From: Ilyomonas sp965247435
Lineage (GTDB): Bacteria > Bacteroidota > Bacteroidia > Chitinophagales > Chitinophagaceae
Length of the DNA stretch: 64,000 bases
Reading direction: 5' to 3'
Assembly (NCBI GenBank): GCA_965247435.1
Contig: OZ252019.1
Location: forward strand, 2,790,001-2,854,000
Under the pieces are notes generated by a model, which saw only the letters and a list, made by a program, of their open reading frames with translations, was not told the origin of the DNA and did not search any database. Within the stretch, counting starts at the first letter, position 1. Every line of letters begins with the position of its first letter. Positions 51,781-61,846 of this stretch are shown one piece after another. The position numbers were made by a program, and so were the translations under genes.

Positions 51781-53664
51781 ATGACAAGATTATTATTAGC
51801 AGGCTTTGTCAGCGCTTTTGTTTTGCATGCAACCGCTCAAAACCTGTATATGCCGCGCAATATATTGCAGGCTTACAACAAAGAAACGAGATCTGCCATG
51901 GGCAGGCCTGGCAATAAGTACTGGCAAAATTTTGGCCGTTACAACATCAGCATCAGTGCTCAGCCGCCTGGCCGTATGATAAAAGGCGTCGAGCAGATAA
52001 CGTATTATAACCGCAGCCCGGACTCGCTATCTGCACTTACCATTCGCATAATTGCCAATATCCACAAGCCGGGCGCGTTAAGATATACGGATACCGACTC
52101 TTCCTATCTTACCTCCGGTGTTCATATTGATACTTTTACTGTGAATGGCAGGAGGCAACGTTGGGACGAAGACGGTAATCATTATACCGTTTACCCGGTA
52201 CAGTTGCCTGCAGCCCTGGCGCCCGGCGACTCTGTACACCTTGGCATAGCCTGGCATTACGATATATCGCAGCGAAGCGGACGGGAAGGAGCACTGGACT
52301 CCACCACTTTTTACCTTGCTTATTTTTATCCGCGTGTATCCGTTTATGATGATTACAATGGCTGGGATAAGGTAGCGTTTACCTATTACCAGGAATTTTA
52401 TAACGACTTCAACGATTATGCACTATCTGTAACGGTTCCTAAAAATTACATTGTATGGGCTACCGGCACTTTACAAAACGGAAACGCCGTGCTGCAGCCC
52501 GCTTACAGCAAGCGCCTGAGCGAATCTATGGTCTCGGATTCTGTTATGCATATCGCCACGTTACAAGAGTTGTTGGCCGGTGTGGTAACAACTCAAAACA
52601 GCAGTACAACCTGGCAATGGGCAGCAAATGATATAACTGATGTAACAGTAGCGATAAGCAACCATTATGTATGGGATGCCTCAAGCGTAATAGTGGATGA
52701 TGCAACACACCGGCGGGCAAGCGTGCAGGCAGCCTTTAATGATACCGCAGCAGATTTTCACCACATGGTGGATTTTGGAAAACATGCACTTGGCTGGCTC
52801 TCCCGCAACTGGCCGGGCGTGCCGTACCCTTATCCAAAAATGACTGCTGTGCAGGGCGTTGCAGACATGGAGTACCCGATGATGATTAATGACAGCCATG
52901 AAGAAAACCTCAATTTTTCCCGCTTTGTGGCTGAACATGAGATTGCGCATTCGTATTTTCCGTTTTATATGGGCATCAACGAAGCGCGGTATCCTTTTAT
53001 GGATGAAGGCTGGGCCACAACGTTTGAATACCTTATAGGCCAGTCGGACTTAGGCTTTGCTGCTGCCAGCGGGCTTTACAAACAGTTCCGGATAGAAAAA
53101 TGGATTCATGACCCTTCTGATGAAGAAGATTTACCAATTATTACTCCGGCAAATATCCTCCGCGGAGTAAGCTATGGCAACAATGCGTATGGCAAGCCAT
53201 CACTTGGATACCTGGCCGTAAAAGACATGCTGGGTGATGAACTGTTTAAAAAATGCCTGCTGGAGTATATGGACCGCTGGCATAACAAACACCCGATTCC
53301 GTGGGATTTCTTTTTAACCTTTAACGATGTATCCGGCAAAAACCTGAACTGGTTCTGGAACAACTGGTTTTTCAGCAATGGCTATATAGACCTTGCTGTT
53401 CAAAACGTTGTACACAATAAAAAAGACAACATGATTTACATACAAAATATCGGAGGCTTTGCAGCGCCGTTTAGCCTTATCGTTACTTATACCGATGGCA
53501 GTAGGGATACAATACACCAGACGGCAGGCGTATGGATGACTAACCAAAAGGCTGTTGCAGTTGCAGTTGCAGTACCCGGCAACAAGCAGGTGCAATCAGC
53601 GCAATTGGATGGTGGGATTTTTATGGATGCTGATGAACGGAATAATTTGTGGAAAAAAAAGTAG
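51781..53664 (+). CDS. M1 family metallopeptidase, exported (second copy)
   Basis: 627 residues; signal peptide MTRLLLAGFVSAFVLHATAQ. Zinc site HEIAH, then 18 residues on the Glu in FMDEGWATTFEYL; the exopeptidase motif is VADMEYPMM. Shares with the 788-residue protein at 25858 the opening TYYNRSPD-type sandwich and the NNAYGKPS motif, but is 160 residues shorter because it lacks part of the C-terminal domain. Single gene with AT-rich flanks. Confidence 0.92.
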   Translation: MTRLLLAGFVSAFVLHATAQNLYMPRNILQAYNKETRSAMGRPGNKYWQNFGRYNISISAQPPGRMIKGVEQITYYNRSPDSLSALTIRIIANIHKPGALRYTDTDSSYLTSGVHIDTFTVNGRRQRWDEDGNHYTVYPVQLPAALAPGDSVHLGIAWHYDISQRSGREGALDSTTFYLAYFYPRVSVYDDYNGWDKVAFTYYQEFYNDFNDYALSVTVPKNYIVWATGTLQNGNAVLQPAYSKRLSESMVSDSVMHIATLQELLAGVVTTQNSSTTWQWAANDITDVTVAISNHYVWDASSVIVDDATHRRASVQAAFNDTAADFHHMVDFGKHALGWLSRNWPGVPYPYPKMTAVQGVADMEYPMMINDSHEENLNFSRFVAEHEIAHSYFPFYMGINEARYPFMDEGWATTFEYLIGQSDLGFAAASGLYKQFRIEKWIHDPSDEEDLPIITPANILRGVSYGNNAYGKPSLGYLAVKDMLGDELFKKCLLEYMDRWHNKHPIPWDFFLTFNDVSGKNLNWFWNNWFFSNGYIDLAVQNVVHNKKDNMIYIQNIGGFAAPFSLIVTYTDGSRDTIHQTAGVWMTNQKAVAVAVAVPGNKQVQSAQLDGGIFMDADERNNLWKKK

Positions 53665-53957
53665 CTTAATACCTCGGGTGTTTAAAAACATTTAGCCGGA
53701 TTAATTTAGCCTTCAGCATATTCTTTATACACTTAAATCTACAGTTTTTACATACTGTATAAATAGTGTAAGTCAATGCAAATACGCTTTTGATAAATGT
53801 TGAAACAAAAAACTCACTTTACAGCCTTTATTTTACACTGTGTTCCTATTACTGTCTTCTTTTCGATAAGCCTTAAGCGCCGCTGTATTAATGATAAAAA
53901 GTTAATTGTCTGGGCATTATAAGTGCCGTAACTAATTTTACATTTTAAACGGGTCGT

Positions 53958-54422
53958 ATGCATATCGAACGCAATAATGTTATAATTAAACTGCTTTTCC
54001 TGGGTTATTTATGCCTCCTGTTTTACATTGTTTTTTTTACACCCAACCGCGTTGAAGGCGATTACACTTTTGTACATCCGGTTTTGGTGCCTTTGGTAGA
54101 TATGGCCGAAAAATTTGTAAAAGGACCCTGGAAAAAAAGCCCGGAAGGTTTTTGGTCTGGTTTCTATGGTAATTTTTTTGGTAATATCCTGATTTTTATA
54201 CCATTTGGTTTCTTTTTAAAAATATTTATTCCAAAGGCGGGCAACAAAAAAATTATCCTCTTCGGCGCACTTGCAAGTGCTGCGATCGAAATAATACAAC
54301 TCTTATGCAGTATTGGCGTATGTGACATTAATGATGTAATACTTAATAGTACCGGCACCTGGGTGGGAATAGTACTGTATGTGCAATTAATCAGGCGCAG
54401 AAAATGGCTGGTGACAGCTTAA
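53958..54422 (+). CDS. VanZ-like membrane protein
   Basis: 154 residues with about four membrane segments (LLFLGYLCLLFYIVFFTP, FFGNILIFIPFGFFLKIF, IILFGALASAAIEIIQLL, VGIVLYVQLIR). The pattern GNILIFIPFGF and the SAAIEIIQLL...CDINDVILNSTG block are the VanZ family signatures (F-PFG; E-x-x-Q; R/D-x-x-D-x-x-x-N-x-x-G). Role in this bacterium unknown; the name comes from glycopeptide resistance operons but most members are unrelated to that. Confidence 0.88.
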   Translation: MHIERNNVIIKLLFLGYLCLLFYIVFFTPNRVEGDYTFVHPVLVPLVDMAEKFVKGPWKKSPEGFWSGFYGNFFGNILIFIPFGFFLKIFIPKAGNKKIILFGALASAAIEIIQLLCSIGVCDINDVILNSTGTWVGIVLYVQLIRRRKWLVTA

Positions 54423-54663
54423 AAAAATTGTCAGGCTGATCTATACTTACAGATTTTTATCGTATCGTTAAGCTTTACAAAAAGACGATTTTTGTAATTG
54501 AGTTACTAAAAAAAACAAACAGGCCGCTTTATTGCAGCAGGTATTCCTTTCCTACCTTTTAATAAGTTATAAAATAAAACTAAATGTTATAACATCATAA
54601 CTGTAAGTATTTCACTTTAAAGCCACATCAATAAATAAGAAATCGCTTTTTTAGTTATTCCTC

Positions 54664-54671
54664 TATATTTG
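54664..54671 (+). promoter_or_regulatory. -7 promoter element of the polysaccharide operon
   Basis: tatatttg fits TAnnTTTG exactly, 23 bp before the ATG of the export gene. A T-rich block lies about 15 bp upstream. Confidence 0.45.
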
Positions 54672-54694
54672 CACACCTAATTGAAATTCATCCA

Positions 54695-55501
54695 ATGTTG
54701 AAAAACATCATTGCGGTTCCTTATATATCAGTGCTTTATATTATTTTTTTATTGCTGTTTGCATCCTGCAACACCTACAAAACACTACCTTATTTTCACG
54801 ATTTTCCCGATTCGTCAAGGCCAACTTTAGCTCTTACCGTCCCTTTTAAAAATCCGGTAATACAACCAGATGACGTCTTAAGCATTACCATCGAAACCCT
54901 GGACCAGGATGTTACAAATTTTCTTAACAAGACAGCTACCGGCATCAGCACCAGTGGTAGTGCAACTGTGTCGGCGCAGCAAGGGGTTTCCGGTTACCTG
55001 GTTGATAGAAACGGGGAAGTAGAATTGCCGTTCACCGGAACCATAAAACTTTCGGGGCTTACAACGGCTGAAGCCCGCGACACAATTAAAACCCGGGTAA
55101 GCAAATATTTCAACCAACCGGTTGTTAATGTTCGTTTTGCAAATTTTAAAATCACTTTGTTAGGAGAAGTAGCCCGGCCAGCTACTTATACGGTGCCCAA
55201 CGAAAAAATAAATCTCCTGGATGCATTGAGCATGGGCGGCGATATAACCATCTTTGGTAAAAAGGAAAATATATTGTTGCTGCGCGATACACTGGAAGGC
55301 GATAAAAAAATGATACGGCTAAACCTTACTTCCAAAGATATAACCGGCTCTCCCTATTTTTATCTCAGGCCAAATGACATTGTATATGTAGAACCAAATA
55401 AATATAAAACAACAGAAGACGCCCTGCAGAGAAACCGAAGCATAATTTCTATTACCGCTTCCCTGGTAACGCTTATTCTTGCGCGGATAATTCTGAAATA
55501 G
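54695..55501 (+). CDS. Wza-like polysaccharide export lipoprotein
   Basis: 268 residues. Lipoprotein signal with lipobox FASC (Cys26), followed by NTYKTLPYFHDFPDS. Poly_export domain at about 60-145 (IQPDDVLSITIETLDQD, GYLVDRNGEVELPFTGTIKL) and the SLBB-like segment (VTLLGEVARPATYTVPNEKINLLDALSMGGDI, read in parts). A C-terminal hydrophobic helix (ISITASLVTLILARIIL) ends the protein. It would form the outer-membrane export channel. First gene of the operon; 26 bp before the kinase gene. Confidence 0.93.
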   Translation: MLKNIIAVPYISVLYIIFLLLFASCNTYKTLPYFHDFPDSSRPTLALTVPFKNPVIQPDDVLSITIETLDQDVTNFLNKTATGISTSGSATVSAQQGVSGYLVDRNGEVELPFTGTIKLSGLTTAEARDTIKTRVSKYFNQPVVNVRFANFKITLLGEVARPATYTVPNEKINLLDALSMGGDITIFGKKENILLLRDTLEGDKKMIRLNLTSKDITGSPYFYLRPNDIVYVEPNKYKTTEDALQRNRSIISITASLVTLILARIILK

Positions 55502-55527
55502 CTATTCATTTAAACAAAACCGGTTTT

Positions 55528-57897
55528 GTGAAAGATAAGAACGAATTTGATATAAAGAAATTGATTTCCCGGTTTCTGGATCACTGGAAACTGTATATGA
55601 TTTGCATGGCAGTTTTTCTTACTTTAAGCTTTTTATTTATTAAATATTCTATTCCGCTGTATAAAGTTACTTCTCAGGTGCTTATACAGGACGACCAGGG
55701 AAAAGAATCTTCTTTTGCGGGCTCGTCTAATGCCATGCAGGATTTCAGCGGCTTGTTTGATGTAAAAAACAATATCTATAACGAGTTAGCTATCCTTCAA
55801 ACGAAGGACCTGCTTACAAAAGTGGTTCACGAGTTACAACTAAATGTTACTTATTCCAAAGAAAGAGGTCCGCAATCCGTTGAATTATACAATAAAACCC
55901 CTTTCCATGTTGACTTTATTCCGTTAAACGATTCTACCAAAACTTCATTATTTGATATCGAATTTAAAAATACCGGTAAAGACAACCGCTTTAGCATAGA
56001 AAGCAAGGAACTCGATACCAGTTTTACCGGAAGATTTAACGATAGCATACATACAGTTATCGGCACCTTATTTTTTACCCGCACCGGCAGAGCTTTTGAA
56101 AATGTAACTTACGAGCTGGGCATCACTTCTGTACGCTCGGCGGCAGGTGCCATTTTAGGAGAACTAACTGCAGACCTCTCTAACGTACAAACTTCAATTA
56201 TCGAACTTGCGTATAACACGAACGTACCCAAAAAGGGCGAGGATCTATTAAATACGCTCATTACGGAATACACCAATCGCAACCTGAATGAGAAGAACCG
56301 TATTTCGGATAGTTCGCTGTCATTTATTAACGCACGAGTTGCACTGGTATCGGATGACCTGAATAATATCGAAAGCAGGATACAAAATTTTAAACAGAAT
56401 AACCGGATAGCAGATATTTCGGAACAGTCCAGGCTGCTCGTAAATACTTCCAGTGTTTCTACCACCGATTTGAATAATATTGAAGTACAACTGGATATTG
56501 CCAGAAACACTTTAAATTATATAAAGGACACAAAAAACAACGCCCGGCCGGTGCCGGCCCTGCTTAGCAACGATCCTACCTTTTTAAATTTGGTACAAAC
56601 CTATAATTCGCTGTTGGTGCAGCGGGACCGGATATCGCTGTCTGTTTCTGAAATAAACCCGATTGCTGTAAATGTGGATACACAGCTTGCAAATGTCAGG
56701 GCCAACATTATAAAAAGCTTACAAAGCCAGATAGCCGCATTAGAAATAAGCAGAAACCAGTTGCAGTCGCAAAGCAGCACACTTGGCGGGCAGGTACGGG
56801 ATGTACCGGTACAGGAGCGGGAATATGTAAATTTGTCGAGAGAGCAGGCGATGAAGCAGGCGCTATATACCTACCTTTTGCAAAAAAAGGAAGAAACAGC
56901 CATTACCAAATCCTCTAACCTGTCGAATGCTGTCATCATAGAAACGCCGAAATCTTCCGGGCAGCCGTATTTTCCCAATCCCTTGCTGGTATATGCAATC
57001 AGTATAATTCTTGGCTTTCTCTTTCCTACGAGTATTGTTATCCTCAAATTCCTGCTCAACAGCCGTATTACAACAGCAGAAGACATAAAAGAGATGACGG
57101 AATGCAGCGTACTGGCAGAAATCGGGCATAGCGAGAAGGTAGGTCTATTGTCGCTTAAAGAAAGCGGCCGCAGTTTACTGGCCGAGCAGTTTCGTGTCTT
57201 CAGAAGCAATATGGATTTTATAAAAGGCCAGAACGCCTGTCCGGTAATATTAATTACGTCTTCTATGAGCGGGGAAGGAAAGTCCTTTATCTCTGCTAAC
57301 CTCAGCCAGATATATGCGGTGTCTGGTAAAAGAGTGCTGGTTATAGAAATGGACCTGCGCAAACCGCATATTTCTAAAATATTTGAAAATGAAGGCGGCA
57401 ACGGTTTTACCAATTTTATTATCTCCAGCAACAGCAATATCCTGAGTTATGTTCAGCCGTTGCCTAATGTACCGAATGTTTCGCTGCTAAGTGCAGGCCC
57501 TATACCGCCTAACCCTGCAGAGTTACTGATGTCGCCACGCGTTGCAGATATGCTGCAGGAATTAAAAATGCATTTCGACCTGATTGTAATTGACTCGCCG
57601 CCTATCGGACTGGTAACCGATGCGCAAATCTTATCTAAGTATTCCGATGCCAATTTATTTATAGTGCGCGAGAGATATACTTTTAAAAACAGCATACAAA
57701 TGGTAAACGATCTTACGGAGAGTAAGAAATTCAATAATTTGTATATTGTAATAAATGATGTTTTAAAAGGCACATCTCACCGCTATGGTTATGGTTATGG
57801 CTACGGCTATGGCTACTATGGATCGGGAAACGGTTACTATGTGGAAGGTGGTAAAAAGAAAAAATCGGTTTTCAAAAAGTTATTTAGCAAAGTTTAA
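55528..57897 (+). CDS. Wzc-like polysaccharide co-polymerase / tyrosine autokinase
   Basis: 789 residues, GTG start. Wzz domain at the N-terminus with membrane helix 1 (about 17-38) and a long coiled periplasmic part (IESRIQNFKQNNRI...). Helix 2 (about 485-510) precedes the BY-kinase domain with Walker A in SSMSGEGKSFISANLS (near 580), Walker A' in VIEMDLRKPHIS and Walker B in LIVIDSPP. The C-terminal cluster alternates Tyr and Gly (HRYGYGYGYGYGYYGSGNGY), the phosphorylation tail. It controls chain length and export. No matching phosphatase in the window. Confidence 0.95.
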   Translation: MKDKNEFDIKKLISRFLDHWKLYMICMAVFLTLSFLFIKYSIPLYKVTSQVLIQDDQGKESSFAGSSNAMQDFSGLFDVKNNIYNELAILQTKDLLTKVVHELQLNVTYSKERGPQSVELYNKTPFHVDFIPLNDSTKTSLFDIEFKNTGKDNRFSIESKELDTSFTGRFNDSIHTVIGTLFFTRTGRAFENVTYELGITSVRSAAGAILGELTADLSNVQTSIIELAYNTNVPKKGEDLLNTLITEYTNRNLNEKNRISDSSLSFINARVALVSDDLNNIESRIQNFKQNNRIADISEQSRLLVNTSSVSTTDLNNIEVQLDIARNTLNYIKDTKNNARPVPALLSNDPTFLNLVQTYNSLLVQRDRISLSVSEINPIAVNVDTQLANVRANIIKSLQSQIAALEISRNQLQSQSSTLGGQVRDVPVQEREYVNLSREQAMKQALYTYLLQKKEETAITKSSNLSNAVIIETPKSSGQPYFPNPLLVYAISIILGFLFPTSIVILKFLLNSRITTAEDIKEMTECSVLAEIGHSEKVGLLSLKESGRSLLAEQFRVFRSNMDFIKGQNACPVILITSSMSGEGKSFISANLSQIYAVSGKRVLVIEMDLRKPHISKIFENEGGNGFTNFIISSNSNILSYVQPLPNVPNVSLLSAGPIPPNPAELLMSPRVADMLQELKMHFDLIVIDSPPIGLVTDAQILSKYSDANLFIVRERYTFKNSIQMVNDLTESKKFNNLYIVINDVLKGTSHRYGYGYGYGYGYYGSGNGYYVEGGKKKKSVFKKLFSKV

Positions 57898-57944
57898 ACA
57901 ATAGCAGACGATTGGTAAGCCACTGACATTTAAATAACCAGCTA

Positions 57945-58985
57945 ATGAAAAAAATTTTAATTACAGGGGCTGCAGGCTTTATTGGCTTTCATCTGGTAAA
58001 AAAACTGGAAAATGAGGGTTTTCAAATTACGGGCGTTGATAATGTAAACGATTATTACAATACCGATTTAAAGTTTGGCCGGTTGCAGAACTCCGGTATA
58101 AACGCTGTCAATTTTGAATATGGCGTTGCAACCCACAGCAAAACATTAAGCCATTACCATTTTATAAAACTGGATTTAAAAGATAAAAATGCCGTTTTGC
58201 AATTGTTTGCAGACGGGCAGTTTGATTATGTAGTTCATCTTGCAGCGCAGGCCGGTGTGCGGTATTCGCTTATTAACCCACATGCTTATATAGACAGCAA
58301 TGTGCAGGGCTTTTTAAATATACTCGAAGGCTGCCGCTTCAACAAGGTTCAACATTTAATATTCGCTTCTTCCAGTTCTGTATATGGCGCCAACAGCAAA
58401 ATTCCATTTGAAGAAACAGACCCGGTGGACAACCCGGTTTCTTTATATGCCGCCACCAAAAAAAGCAATGAACTATTCGCCCATGCCTACGCACATCTTT
58501 ACCAGATACCGGTAACGGCGCTGCGCTTTTTTACAGTGTATGGCCCCTGGGGCAGGCCGGACATGGCTTACTTTTCTTTTACCAAGGCTATATTGGAAGG
58601 CAATCCGATCAAAGTTTTTAATGAAGGTAAGATGAAACGCGATTTTACCTATATTGATGATATCACCAATGCTATTTATAAATTGTTGTATAAAGTGCCG
58701 GTGGTACAATCGTCTGCATCCTCTGCAATGGGTGCTCCGCCGTTTGATATTTTTAATATCGGCAACAATACCCCTGTTGAACTTATACAGTTTATTGAAA
58801 TTATTGAAAACATTACCGGTAAAAAAGCGGTCATGGAAATGCTGCCTATGCAGCCGGGTGATGTACCGATTACCTATGCCAATATAAGCAAGCTGGAACA
58901 TGCAATCGGAACAGTGAACAAAACAACCATCCGGCAAGGGCTTGAACACTTTATTGCGTGGTACAGGCGTTATTATAACATCTAA
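57945..58985 (+). CDS. UDP-glucuronate 4-epimerase-like NAD-dependent epimerase
   Basis: 346 residues. NAD-binding GAAGFIGFHLV (8-18) and VDNVNDYYNTDLKFGRL, a pattern characteristic of UDP-glucuronate/galacturonate 4-epimerases. Ser-rich FASSSSVYG (140-148) and the catalytic YAATK (168-172) follow. Then RFFTVYGPWGRPDMA and YIDDITNAI. It makes UDP-galacturonate or a similar sugar donor for the polysaccharide. 47 bp after the kinase gene. Confidence 0.9.
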   Translation: MKKILITGAAGFIGFHLVKKLENEGFQITGVDNVNDYYNTDLKFGRLQNSGINAVNFEYGVATHSKTLSHYHFIKLDLKDKNAVLQLFADGQFDYVVHLAAQAGVRYSLINPHAYIDSNVQGFLNILEGCRFNKVQHLIFASSSSVYGANSKIPFEETDPVDNPVSLYAATKKSNELFAHAYAHLYQIPVTALRFFTVYGPWGRPDMAYFSFTKAILEGNPIKVFNEGKMKRDFTYIDDITNAIYKLLYKVPVVQSSASSAMGAPPFDIFNIGNNTPVELIQFIEIIENITGKKAVMEMLPMQPGDVPITYANISKLEHAIGTVNKTTIRQGLEHFIAWYRRYYNI

Positions 58986-59033
58986 CTTTGCGGTTGAATC
59001 CGATTATCGCCCCGAGATTTTAAATTTTGATTA

Positions 59034-60827
59034 ATGCGCGTAACTTTTAAGGATAATTTTTTAGGATACTTCCGTTTTTTTTATAACGGCATGGGATATA
59101 GGATTTTTATAAACTTCTTCCTATGCATTATCGTTAGTTTTCTGGATGGTATCGGTCTGGCAATGTTTATCCCCCTGCTGCAGGCAGTTGGCGACAGCAA
59201 TTCCGCCAACAGCGATAAATCTTTAGGTAAGCTGCACTATGTCACTGACTTTTTAAAAAACATCGGGCTTGGTTTTACAATTGACAGTGTACTTACCCTG
59301 TTAATTATCCTGTTTGTGCTGAAAGGCCTTATAAAATTTGCGCAACTAAACTACCAGGTAGGCTTACGGTTTTCATTTGTTTCGCAATTGAGAAAAAAAT
59401 TAGTGGACCAGTTGCACCAATTGTCGTACTCCGGATTTTTAAAGCTGGAAGCCGGCAGGATGCAAAATATTCTTACTTCCGAGATGGGGCGCCTGTACCA
59501 GGCACTAACGTCTTATTTTAATGCAGCCCAATCTCTGGTAATGCTGCTGACATACATAGTCCTCGCTTTTATGGCCAATTTTCAGTTTGCGTTTTTTGTA
59601 GCGGCCGGTGCAGGCGTATCTAACCTGATTTACAGAAAAGTATATATTCTTACAAAGAAAAACTCTTACGAATCGTCCAAAAAAGGAAACATATTTAACA
59701 GTTATCTTATCCAGGCAATCCACAATTTTAAGTACCTCAAATCCACCAATTACTTCGCCCCTTACTCAAAAAAACTAAAGCAGGTAATAGAGCACATGGA
59801 GTATATTAATAAAAAACTGGGCTTCCTCAATTCTATTACCGCCAGCATCAAAGAGCCGGTTATTATTATTGTAGTAGTATTGGTAATAAAGTTAGAATTA
59901 AATATCATGGGCGCTACCCTTAGTTCTATCTTGCTTAGCCTGCTTTTATTTTACCGGGCTTTAAGCTTTCTGATTGTTATTCAAAACAACTGGCAAAACT
60001 TTATAAATAGTGTTGGTGCGCTTAATTCTATCGCTGTGCTGTCAGACGAAATGGACAGTATGAGAGAAACCGAAGTAGCTAATATGTACAAAGGCATCCG
60101 GCACGAGCTGCAACTGCATAAAATCAATTTTTCTTATGGCGACATCCGGGTTTTAAATGGCATTGACATAACGATACCCAAAAACAAAACAATTGCTTTT
60201 GTTGGGGAAAGCGGCTCCGGAAAAACCACGCTTGCCAACCTCATCGCCGGTTTGCTGCAGCCGGTAGATGGAGAGATTAATATAGATAAGGTTTCTTTAA
60301 AAAATTATAATCTTAACAGCTACCGGAATAAAATCGGTTATATCTCGCAGGAGCCGGTAATCTTCAATGACGATATTTTTAACAACATCACCTTCTGGGC
60401 CGACCCGGTAAAAGAAAATACAGAGCGGTTTTGGAAAACCGTTGAGCTGGCTTCATTAACCGATTTTATGCTGAGCCTGCCACAAAAGGAACATACCAAC
60501 CTCGGCAATAATGGCATCCTGATTTCGGGCGGACAAAAACAGCGTATTTCAATAGCGCGAGAGTTGTATAAGCAGGCCGAAATCCTCATTATGGATGAGG
60601 CTACTTCCGCCCTCGATTCGGAAACCGAAAAAGCTATCCAGGAAAACATTGAGAGGCTGCATGGAAGCTATACTATTATTATTATAGCACACCGCTTATC
60701 CACCATTAAAGAGGCCGATGTAATTTTTCTTGTTGAGAAAGGAAAAGTAATGGCTGCCGGCAGTTTTGAGGAGATGATGCTTTTTTCGGAAAGGTTTAAA
60801 CGAATGGTAGCCTTGCAGGAAATTTAA
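59034..60827 (+). CDS. ABC exporter, fused permease-ATPase
   Basis: 597 residues. Six membrane helices in the first ~330 residues. The ATPase part has Walker A GESGSGKTT (391-399), signature SGGQKQR (498), Walker B ILIMDEATSALD and H-loop IAHRLSTI. This half-transporter type (MsbA/HlyB-like) dimerises to export lipid-linked or hydrophobic molecules, here probably a lipid-linked glycan or lipid. It sits between the epimerase and the methyltransferase, in the same direction. Confidence 0.93.
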   Translation: MRVTFKDNFLGYFRFFYNGMGYRIFINFFLCIIVSFLDGIGLAMFIPLLQAVGDSNSANSDKSLGKLHYVTDFLKNIGLGFTIDSVLTLLIILFVLKGLIKFAQLNYQVGLRFSFVSQLRKKLVDQLHQLSYSGFLKLEAGRMQNILTSEMGRLYQALTSYFNAAQSLVMLLTYIVLAFMANFQFAFFVAAGAGVSNLIYRKVYILTKKNSYESSKKGNIFNSYLIQAIHNFKYLKSTNYFAPYSKKLKQVIEHMEYINKKLGFLNSITASIKEPVIIIVVVLVIKLELNIMGATLSSILLSLLLFYRALSFLIVIQNNWQNFINSVGALNSIAVLSDEMDSMRETEVANMYKGIRHELQLHKINFSYGDIRVLNGIDITIPKNKTIAFVGESGSGKTTLANLIAGLLQPVDGEINIDKVSLKNYNLNSYRNKIGYISQEPVIFNDDIFNNITFWADPVKENTERFWKTVELASLTDFMLSLPQKEHTNLGNNGILISGGQKQRISIARELYKQAEILIMDEATSALDSETEKAIQENIERLHGSYTIIIIAHRLSTIKEADVIFLVEKGKVMAAGSFEEMMLFSERFKRMVALQEI

Positions 60828-60884
60828 ATAAGAAACGATTATTGTATAATTACTTTTTATATTAAGATATTTAAATGTTGTACT

Positions 60885-61688
60885 ATGAGATTTCTTCCAA
60901 ATATATTTAAAAGAAGAAAAAAGAGGAATAAGTTAATTGTACAGCTCAAAAAGCAAGCGTCTGTATTAAATCCTGAAGAAGTTGCAGACCAAATCTTAAA
61001 AAAATCACCCATTATACAGTACAACTACAAAAAACACCAATTATACATTAACAATGAAAAATCTGCGCTTTACCATATAATTAATTCTACTGAAAAAGTT
61101 GAAAAATTAGTGGATGCAATTGATCTGGACAAGTGTAATATCGTTTTAGATATTGGCGCGAACACGGGCTTATTTACCTACTTTATCAAAAAAAAGTTTC
61201 CGGATGCTATTGTATATTTATTTGAACCTGATGAAAGACTAATACCTGTAGTTAAAAAAAATATTGATGGTTTAAATAATTGTTTCATTGTACCATTTGC
61301 TGTCAGCAATACTGACAATGAAGAAATAACTTTTTATGTTAATCCAAACAGTGCTCAAACAAATTCTACAATTAAAGAAGCGATAACAACTATAGATAAA
61401 AAAGCAGAAATTATTACAAAAAATATTCTTACAACAACGATTGATACGTTTTGTCTTAAAAAATCTATAAGTAATGTTGATGTTTTAAAAATAGATATAC
61501 AAGGCGGAGAATATACAGCCTTAAGTAAAGCAACAGCAATATTACCACAAACAAAAGTTTTACTTGCTGAAATGAGTTTTTTTGTAGAAGATACAATTGA
61601 TTTATTAAATTTTATAAGGAGATACTTCAAGAAATACAAACCTGTTAATGCAGTTTTTATGGGTGCTGATTTAAAGTTTTATAATTAA
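60885..61688 (+). CDS. FkbM family methyltransferase
   Basis: 267 residues. After a basic N-terminus (FKRRKKRNKLIVQLKK) the SAM domain begins with VLDIGANTGLFTYFI, then YLFEPDERLIPVVKKN. Later VDVLKIDIQGGEYTALSKA is the FkbM hallmark. It probably O-methylates a sugar or lipid. The gene is far more AT-rich than the flanking ones, so it was likely gained separately. Confidence 0.9.
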   Translation: MRFLPNIFKRRKKRNKLIVQLKKQASVLNPEEVADQILKKSPIIQYNYKKHQLYINNEKSALYHIINSTEKVEKLVDAIDLDKCNIVLDIGANTGLFTYFIKKKFPDAIVYLFEPDERLIPVVKKNIDGLNNCFIVPFAVSNTDNEEITFYVNPNSAQTNSTIKEAITTIDKKAEIITKNILTTTIDTFCLKKSISNVDVLKIDIQGGEYTALSKATAILPQTKVLLAEMSFFVEDTIDLLNFIRRYFKKYKPVNAVFMGADLKFYN

Positions 61689-61846
61689 ACTATTTATTGA
61701 ACGGCCGGAGCAGGTTTATATCCGGATTTCATGTTTAACCTGTTGTTTTAGTTTATAATTAAAAATTATTCCATCCGCTTTTGCAATAAATCAACACAAA
61801 CAATTTTAAAGGTTAGCACTGCAAACAAAATAAGACATCTGTCAGC

